A stretch of 9,954 nt of DNA from DASUBN01 sp035465695 (GTDB lineage Bacteria; Pseudomonadota; Gammaproteobacteria; Natronospirales; REEB76). Numbering within the stretch: the stretch's first letter is position 1; each line of letters starts with the position of its first letter. This document shows positions 6,228 through 9,954 of this stretch, piece after piece. The translations under genes were made by a program, and so were the position numbers. The DNA lies in assembly GCA_035465695.1 (NCBI GenBank), contig DATIVR010000149.1, forward strand, positions 1 to 9,954, read 5' to 3'. Below the pieces are notes generated by a model. The model was not told where the DNA came from. It saw only the letters and a program-made list of their open reading frames with translations, and did not search any database.

Positions 6228-7896
6228 CCGCCGCTTGTTCCTGGTGGCGGCGGTGGCCGTCATCGCGTTCGCCCTCTATCAGACCTGGATGCTGGATTAC
6301 GGTCCGCGTCCGGAACCGCATGCGACGCCGGCCGCGGCCAGCGGTGCCGTATCCGGCGCCGCGACTCCGCCCGCCAACACCGCGGGCGCGGCGGCCACCG
6401 CCAATACGGGCGGAGCAGGGGCGGCACCCCCGGCGCCCGCCGCCGTGGCAGCGCTCCCCAAGGGCCGGGAGGTGCATGTCCGCACCGACGTGCTGGACCT
6501 CACCATCGATACCGCCGGCGGTGACATCTGCCGCGCAGCGCTCATCAAGTATCCCGTGACACTGAAGGATCCGGACCAGCACGTGCGGGTGCTGGACGAC
6601 AGTCCCGACAGCCTGTTGGTACAGCAAGGCGGCGTGCAGGTGGACAAGGGTCTGGCCGTCGGCGCCGATGCCGTCTATACCACCGCGCAGACCGACTACA
6701 CCCTGGCCCAAGGCAGCGACACGCTGAAGGTGGCGCTCACCTGGGACGAGGGTGACGGCCTCACGCTCAGCAAGACCTACACCCTGACCCGCGGCAGCTA
6801 TCAGGTGCGCGTGGATTACACGGTGCAGAACGCCGGCAGACAGCCCTGGACCGGCAGCGCCTGGTGGCAGTGGCAGAACAACTACGTGGCGCCGCACACC
6901 GGCTTCTTCAGCACCACGCGTTATGACTACCAACGCATGGCGCTACGCGATGCCGACGGTTACAAGCAGCGGGATTTCCCGAAGGTCGCCGAATCTCCCA
7001 TCTCCGAGAGCGTGGAGGGCGGCTGGGTGGCGGTGGTGGAACACTATTTCCTGGCGGCCATCATCCCCGCGGGCCAGCAGAAGAACCTCTATTACAGCAA
7101 GTCCGCCGGCGCCGGCCATTTCGTCACCGGCGGTGTGAGCGCGCAGAAGACCGCCGCGCCGGGCGCGAGCGCCGACTTCAGCGCCACGCTGTATATAGGT
7201 CCGAAGCTGCAGACGGAGCTGGCCACGGTGGCGCCGCAGCTGGAACTGACCGTCGATTACGGCAAGCTCACGGTGCTGGCGCAGCCCATCTTCTGGGTGT
7301 TGAGCCACATCGAGAAGTTCATCGGCAACTGGGGCTGGTCGATCCTGATCCTCACGCTGCTCATCAAGGCCGCCACCTACAAGCTGAACGAGATCAGCGG
7401 CCGCTCCATGGCGAAGATGCGTGTGCTCGCGCCGCGCCTGAAGCAGCTGCAGGAGCGCTACAAGGACGACCGGCAGAAGCTCGCCCAGGCGACCATGGAG
7501 CTGTACAAGAAGGAGGGCGCGAACCCGGCGAGCGGCTGCCTGCCGATGGTGATCCAGATCCCCATCTTCTTCTCCCTGTATTACGTGCTGGTGGACAGCG
7601 TGGAACTGCGCCATGCGCCGTGGACACTGTGGATCCACGACCTCTCGGCGCCGGATCCTTACTACGTGTTGCCCGTCATCTATGCGGCGGCCATGTTCAT
7701 CCAGACGCACCTGCAGCCGCCCCCGCAGGACAAGACCCAGGCCATGATGGTCAAGATCATGCCGCTGGCGCTGGCGGTGTTCTACATGGTCTTGCCGGTG
7801 GGCTTGGTGCTGTACTACCTCGCCAACTCCATCATCACCATCGCCCAGCAGCGCTACATCAACAAGCTGATCGAGAAGGAATCGAAGAAGGCATGA
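6220..7896 (+). CDS. yidC: Membrane protein insertase YidC
   Basis: YidC inserts and folds inner-membrane proteins, alone or with SecYEG. The 558-residue protein has the gram-negative layout: an N-terminal membrane anchor (about 5-23), an Ala/Pro/Gly-rich linker (about 33-80), a large periplasmic domain (about 82-345) and the conserved Oxa1-type core of about five membrane segments (350-545). Recognisable core sequences are GNWGWSILILTLLIK, SMAKMRVLAPRLKQLQERY, GANPASGCLPMVIQIPIFFSLYYVL and PVGLVLYYLANSIITIAQQ. The hydrophilic-groove basic residue is Lys383 where E. coli has Arg366; lysine is a known natural substitution. GGAG lies 7 nt before the ATG inside yidD. Its TGA overlaps the next start as ATGA. 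Confidence 0.97.
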   Translation: MDNRRLFLVAAVAVIAFALYQTWMLDYGPRPEPHATPAAASGAVSGAATPPANTAGAAATANTGGAGAAPPAPAAVAALPKGREVHVRTDVLDLTIDTAGGDICRAALIKYPVTLKDPDQHVRVLDDSPDSLLVQQGGVQVDKGLAVGADAVYTTAQTDYTLAQGSDTLKVALTWDEGDGLTLSKTYTLTRGSYQVRVDYTVQNAGRQPWTGSAWWQWQNNYVAPHTGFFSTTRYDYQRMALRDADGYKQRDFPKVAESPISESVEGGWVAVVEHYFLAAIIPAGQQKNLYYSKSAGAGHFVTGGVSAQKTAAPGASADFSATLYIGPKLQTELATVAPQLELTVDYGKLTVLAQPIFWVLSHIEKFIGNWGWSILILTLLIKAATYKLNEISGRSMAKMRVLAPRLKQLQERYKDDRQKLAQATMELYKKEGANPASGCLPMVIQIPIFFSLYYVLVDSVELRHAPWTLWIHDLSAPDPYYVLPVIYAAAMFIQTHLQPPPQDKTQAMMVKIMPLALAVFYMVLPVGLVLYYLANSIITIAQQRYINKLIEKESKKA

Positions 7897-8369
7897 GCGG
7901 CGACGCCGTCACCGTCCGGACGATCGGCCCCGCCGACGCCGCGACCGTGACACGGCATCGCCATCGCATGTTCGTGGACGCTGGCAAGCCGGACGATGCG
8001 GCGCTGGCCGCCATGAGCGAGGCCTTCTCGTCCTGGGTCGAATCCAAGCTCAGGAGCGGCGAGTACTTCGGCTGGTTCGCGGAAGCGGAAGGGAAGGTGG
8101 TGGCAGGCATCGGCATGATGGTGCTGGATTGGCCGCCCCATCCCTTGCACCTCGAGCCCATGCGCGGCTACATCCTGAACGTCTACACCGAGCCGGAGTG
8201 GAGAGGTCAGGGTTTGGCGAAACGCCTGACGGGTCTCGCCATGGATGCGGCGCGGCAGCGCAAGCTCAATCTCACCATCCTGCATGCCACCGAGATGGGC
8301 AAGCCGCTCTACGCGAAGTTGGGCTTCAAGGGCACCAACGAGATGCAATGGTCACCGTCTAAGACTTGA
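7893..8369 (+). CDS. GNAT family N-acetyltransferase
   Basis: This 158-residue protein is a single-domain GNAT acetyltransferase that would transfer an acetyl group from acetyl-CoA to an unknown amine. The acetyl-CoA-binding motif A is YILNVYTEPEWRGQGLAKRL, with the pyrophosphate-loop RGQGLAK at 104-110. The preceding strand (VVAGIGMMVLDW, 69-80) and the C-terminal GKPLYAKLGFKG (136-147) also fit the fold. The start codon overlaps the yidC stop (ATGA), so translation is probably coupled to yidC. This gene is not part of the usual rpmH-yidC-mnmE cluster. The 3' end overlaps the convergent hydrolase gene by 11 nt. The substrate cannot be predicted; a protein, antibiotic or small amine are all possible. 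Confidence 0.9.
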   Translation: MSGDAVTVRTIGPADAATVTRHRHRMFVDAGKPDDAALAAMSEAFSSWVESKLRSGEYFGWFAEAEGKVVAGIGMMVLDWPPHPLHLEPMRGYILNVYTEPEWRGQGLAKRLTGLAMDAARQRKLNLTILHATEMGKPLYAKLGFKGTNEMQWSPSKT

Positions 8370-9582
8370 GTCGCGTATCTATCTTCGACTTGTGTTCCAA
8401 CGTGTTGTGCACCGGGCACTTGTTGGCTATCTCCAATAAGCGCTGTCGTTGCTCCTCGCTCAAGTCACCTTCCAGCTCCAGCTCGCGCGTGAACACATCC
8501 AGCTTCACCTGCTTGCCTTCCGCGCAGTCACCGACGTCCTCGGCATAGGACTTGTCATGGGTGAGTCGCACCTTCAAGCCCTTCATGGGTATTTGCTTGC
8601 GGTCGGCGTACATGCGCAAGGTGATGGCGGTGCAGGCGCCCAAGGCCGCGGTGAGCAGACCGTAGGGATCCGGTCCCGCGTCGGTGCCACCCGTGTCGCG
8701 GGGTTCGTCGCCGGTGAGATGGTGCGGTCCCACGTAGATATCGCAGCGGTAGTGCTCCTCACCCATGCGCACCACGGTCTCGCCGCCGGCGGCGGGCGAG
8801 GAGAGGGGCTGCATGCCCAGTTCACCCAGGTACTTGCTGGCCCAGGCGCCGAGGATGAGGCCGACGTATTCCGAGTCGCTCTCCCGGGTGAGCAGGTGGT
8901 CCGCTTCGTTGAGGCTGACGAAGCTCTTGGGATGCAGCGCCGCGCCGAAGATGCGCGCCGCGTTGCTGATGTCCACGGTGGTATCGGCGGGGGAATGGAA
9001 TACCAGGAGCGCCTTGCGCAGGCCCTTCAGGTTGTCCGCCCAGGGGCGCATCTTCAGGTCGTCCAAGAAGGCCTTCTTGAAATGGAACTTGCGCCCTACC
9101 AGCGTCACCTCCGCCTCGCCGCGCGCTTCGATGGTCTCCCGGGAGGGCCCCAGCAGCATCGCCACGTGTTCCGGGTCCGCCGGCGCGCCGATGGTCGCCA
9201 CCGCCACCGAGCTCGGGATGTCATGGGCCGCTTCCAGTACCGCGGTGCCTCCCAAGGAGTGGCCGATGAGGATCTTGGGCGCTTCGTAGTTGGCGGCCAG
9301 GAAGGCCGCGGCGGCCTTCAGGTCTGCCACGTTGCTGGTGAAGGTGGTGTCGGCGAAGTCGCCCTGGCTCTCACCCAGGCCGGTGAAGTCGAAGCGCAGG
9401 GTGGCGATGCCCTCCCGGGCCAGGGCGCGGCAGATGTTCACCGCGGCACGCACATCCTTGCCGCAGGTGAAGCAATGGGCATACAGGGCATAGGCCCGGG
9501 GCTTGCCGTTGGCGGGCATGTCCAGCCGCCCGGAGAGCAGGGCGCGGTCGGCGTTGGGGAACTGCACGGGGATGCCGGGCAT
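8359..9582 (-). CDS. Bifunctional alpha/beta hydrolase-OsmC family protein
   Basis: This 407-residue protein joins two enzymes. Residues about 1-255 form an alpha/beta hydrolase with the nucleophile elbow GHSLGG (Ser109), a likely acid Asp200 in HSPAD and a catalytic His229 in EADHL. A CxxC-type HCFTCGKD (36-43) lies on an early strand near the likely oxyanion region. Residues about 268-405 form an OsmC/Ohr-type peroxidase domain with both redox cysteines: Cys317 in ALGACTAITLRMYADRK and Cys389 in NKCPVHNTL. OsmC proteins reduce organic hydroperoxides, but the physiological substrate of the fusion is unknown. The fusion is a recognised family, so it is not an artefact of this sequence. The ATG at 9582 has AGG 8 nt upstream. 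It runs opposite to its neighbours and is divergent from mnmE. Confidence 0.93.
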   Translation of the reverse strand: MPGIPVQFPNADRALLSGRLDMPANGKPRAYALYAHCFTCGKDVRAAVNICRALAREGIATLRFDFTGLGESQGDFADTTFTSNVADLKAAAAFLAANYEAPKILIGHSLGGTAVLEAAHDIPSSVAVATIGAPADPEHVAMLLGPSRETIEARGEAEVTLVGRKFHFKKAFLDDLKMRPWADNLKGLRKALLVFHSPADTTVDISNAARIFGAALHPKSFVSLNEADHLLTRESDSEYVGLILGAWASKYLGELGMQPLSSPAAGGETVVRMGEEHYRCDIYVGPHHLTGDEPRDTGGTDAGPDPYGLLTAALGACTAITLRMYADRKQIPMKGLKVRLTHDKSYAEDVGDCAEGKQVKLDVFTRELELEGDLSEEQRQRLLEIANKCPVHNTLEHKSKIDTRLKS

Positions 9583-9643
9583 GGGCGTCGCCTATATAGA
9601 AGTTATGATGGGAAGAGTCTGGTCCGGGGCCGCTTATTTCACA
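9583..9643. promoter_or_regulatory. Divergent promoter region, hydrolase-OsmC / mnmE
   Basis: This 61-nt gap must hold the 5' signals of both divergent genes unless mnmE is read from elsewhere. It contains the AT palindrome CTATATAG (9592-9599) and, on the plus strand, TATGAT (9604-9609), a 5-of-6 match to the -10 consensus about 34 nt before the mnmE ATG. No clear -35 hexamer fits either direction. No strong ribosome-binding site precedes mnmE. Confidence 0.35.
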
Positions 9644-9954
9644 ATGAGCTCCATCGATACCATCGCCGCCATCGCCACGCCACCCGGCCGGGGCGGCATC
9701 GGCATCGTGCGCATCTCCGGCCCGGAGGCCGCGACGATCGCCCGCGAGCTGACGGGACATGCGCCCAGGCCGCGGCGGGCGCAACTCCGGCGCTTCAAGG
9801 ACGAAGACGGCGAGATCCTGGACACCGGCCTGGTGCTGTATTTCCAAGGACCGGACTCCTTCACCGGCGAGGACGTGCTGGAGCTGCAGGGCCACGGCGG
9901 GCCGGTGGTGCTCAACATGCTGCTCTCACGCTGCCTCGAGCTGGGGGCGCGGCT
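9644..9954 (+). CDS. mnmE: tRNA uridine-5-carboxymethylaminomethyl modification GTPase MnmE, N-terminal part
   Basis: MnmE with MnmG (GidA) modifies the wobble uridine (U34) of certain tRNAs. Only the first 103 codons are in the window, and the frame is open to the right edge. The start SSIDTIAAIATPPGRGGIGI, then VRISGP, and the later DSFTGEDVLELQGHGGPVV are diagnostic of the N-terminal tetrahydrofolate-binding domain. The G domain and the C-terminal Cys motif lie outside. In most gammaproteobacteria mnmE follows yidC directly; here two genes intervene and it probably has its own promoter. Confidence 0.96.
   Translation, partial: MSSIDTIAAIATPPGRGGIGIVRISGPEAATIARELTGHAPRPRRAQLRRFKDEDGEILDTGLVLYFQGPDSFTGEDVLELQGHGGPVVLNMLLSRCLELGAR

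Noticed and set aside
5622..6263. Minus-strand open frame of 213 codons opposite rnpA and yidD
   Set aside because: Both sense-strand genes are conserved and in their standard operon order. The antisense product shows only Arg/Ala-rich composition typical of shadows.
6580..6585. CACGTG hexamer in yidC
   Set aside because: The flanks do not continue the parS palindrome; an isolated hexamer is expected by chance. The same holds for CACGTG at 9163-9168.
6943..7710. Minus-strand open frame of 255 codons opposite yidC
   Set aside because: yidC is clearly coding; the antisense frame is low in recognisable features and rich in His/Arg/Gln, as expected for a shadow.
8727..8740. parS-like sequence GGTCCCACGTAGAT in the hydrolase-OsmC gene
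   Set aside because: It lacks the inverted symmetry and central CACGTG of the two real sites and has several mismatches.

Overview
This window is the chromosomal replication-origin neighbourhood of a high-GC gammaproteobacterium. DnaA, RecF, GyrB, YidC and MnmE all have standard gammaproteobacterial sequence features, and the gene order (gyrB-recF-dnaN-dnaA facing rpmH-rnpA-yidD-yidC ... mnmE) is the classic gamma layout. Two ParB-binding parS palindromes of the Pseudomonas/Xanthomonas type (core GTTCCACGTGGAAC) argue against Enterobacteriaceae or Vibrionaceae chromosome I. A lineage near Xanthomonadales, Nevskiales or Chromatiales, or a related group, fits. The genus cannot be fixed from this sequence.

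Left arm (1-5221, all minus strand): read in the direction of transcription, dnaA (initiator), a 234-nt gap, dnaN (sliding clamp), recF (gap repair, 9 nt later) and gyrB (gyrase B, 28 nt later, cut by the window edge at residue 482). The dnaA-dnaN gap carries one perfect and three 8-of-9 DnaA boxes, AT-rich tracts and a short DnaA-trio-like element, so it is a good oriC candidate. recF contains both parS sites; one lies 12 codons from its stop, beside a TATAAT motif upstream of gyrB.

Centre (5222-5497): a divergent 276-nt region between dnaA and rpmH with one perfect DnaA box and a strong sigma70-type promoter for rpmH. DnaA sites therefore flank dnaA on both sides.

Right arm (5498-8369, plus strand): rpmH (ribosomal protein L34), rnpA (RNase P protein), yidD (membrane insertion factor) and yidC (membrane insertase), tightly packed with overlaps. 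A GNAT acetyltransferase is joined to yidC by an ATGA stop/start overlap. Next is a convergent minus-strand gene for an alpha/beta-hydrolase-OsmC fusion (8359-9582), whose 3' end overlaps the GNAT gene. It separates yidC from mnmE (tRNA wobble-uridine modification GTPase), whose first 103 codons end the window.

The core genes are conventional housekeeping genes. The points of interest are the parS sites embedded in recF, the fine structure of the putative origin, and the two accessory genes inserted between yidC and mnmE. I saw no mobile element, CRISPR array, tRNA or rRNA.
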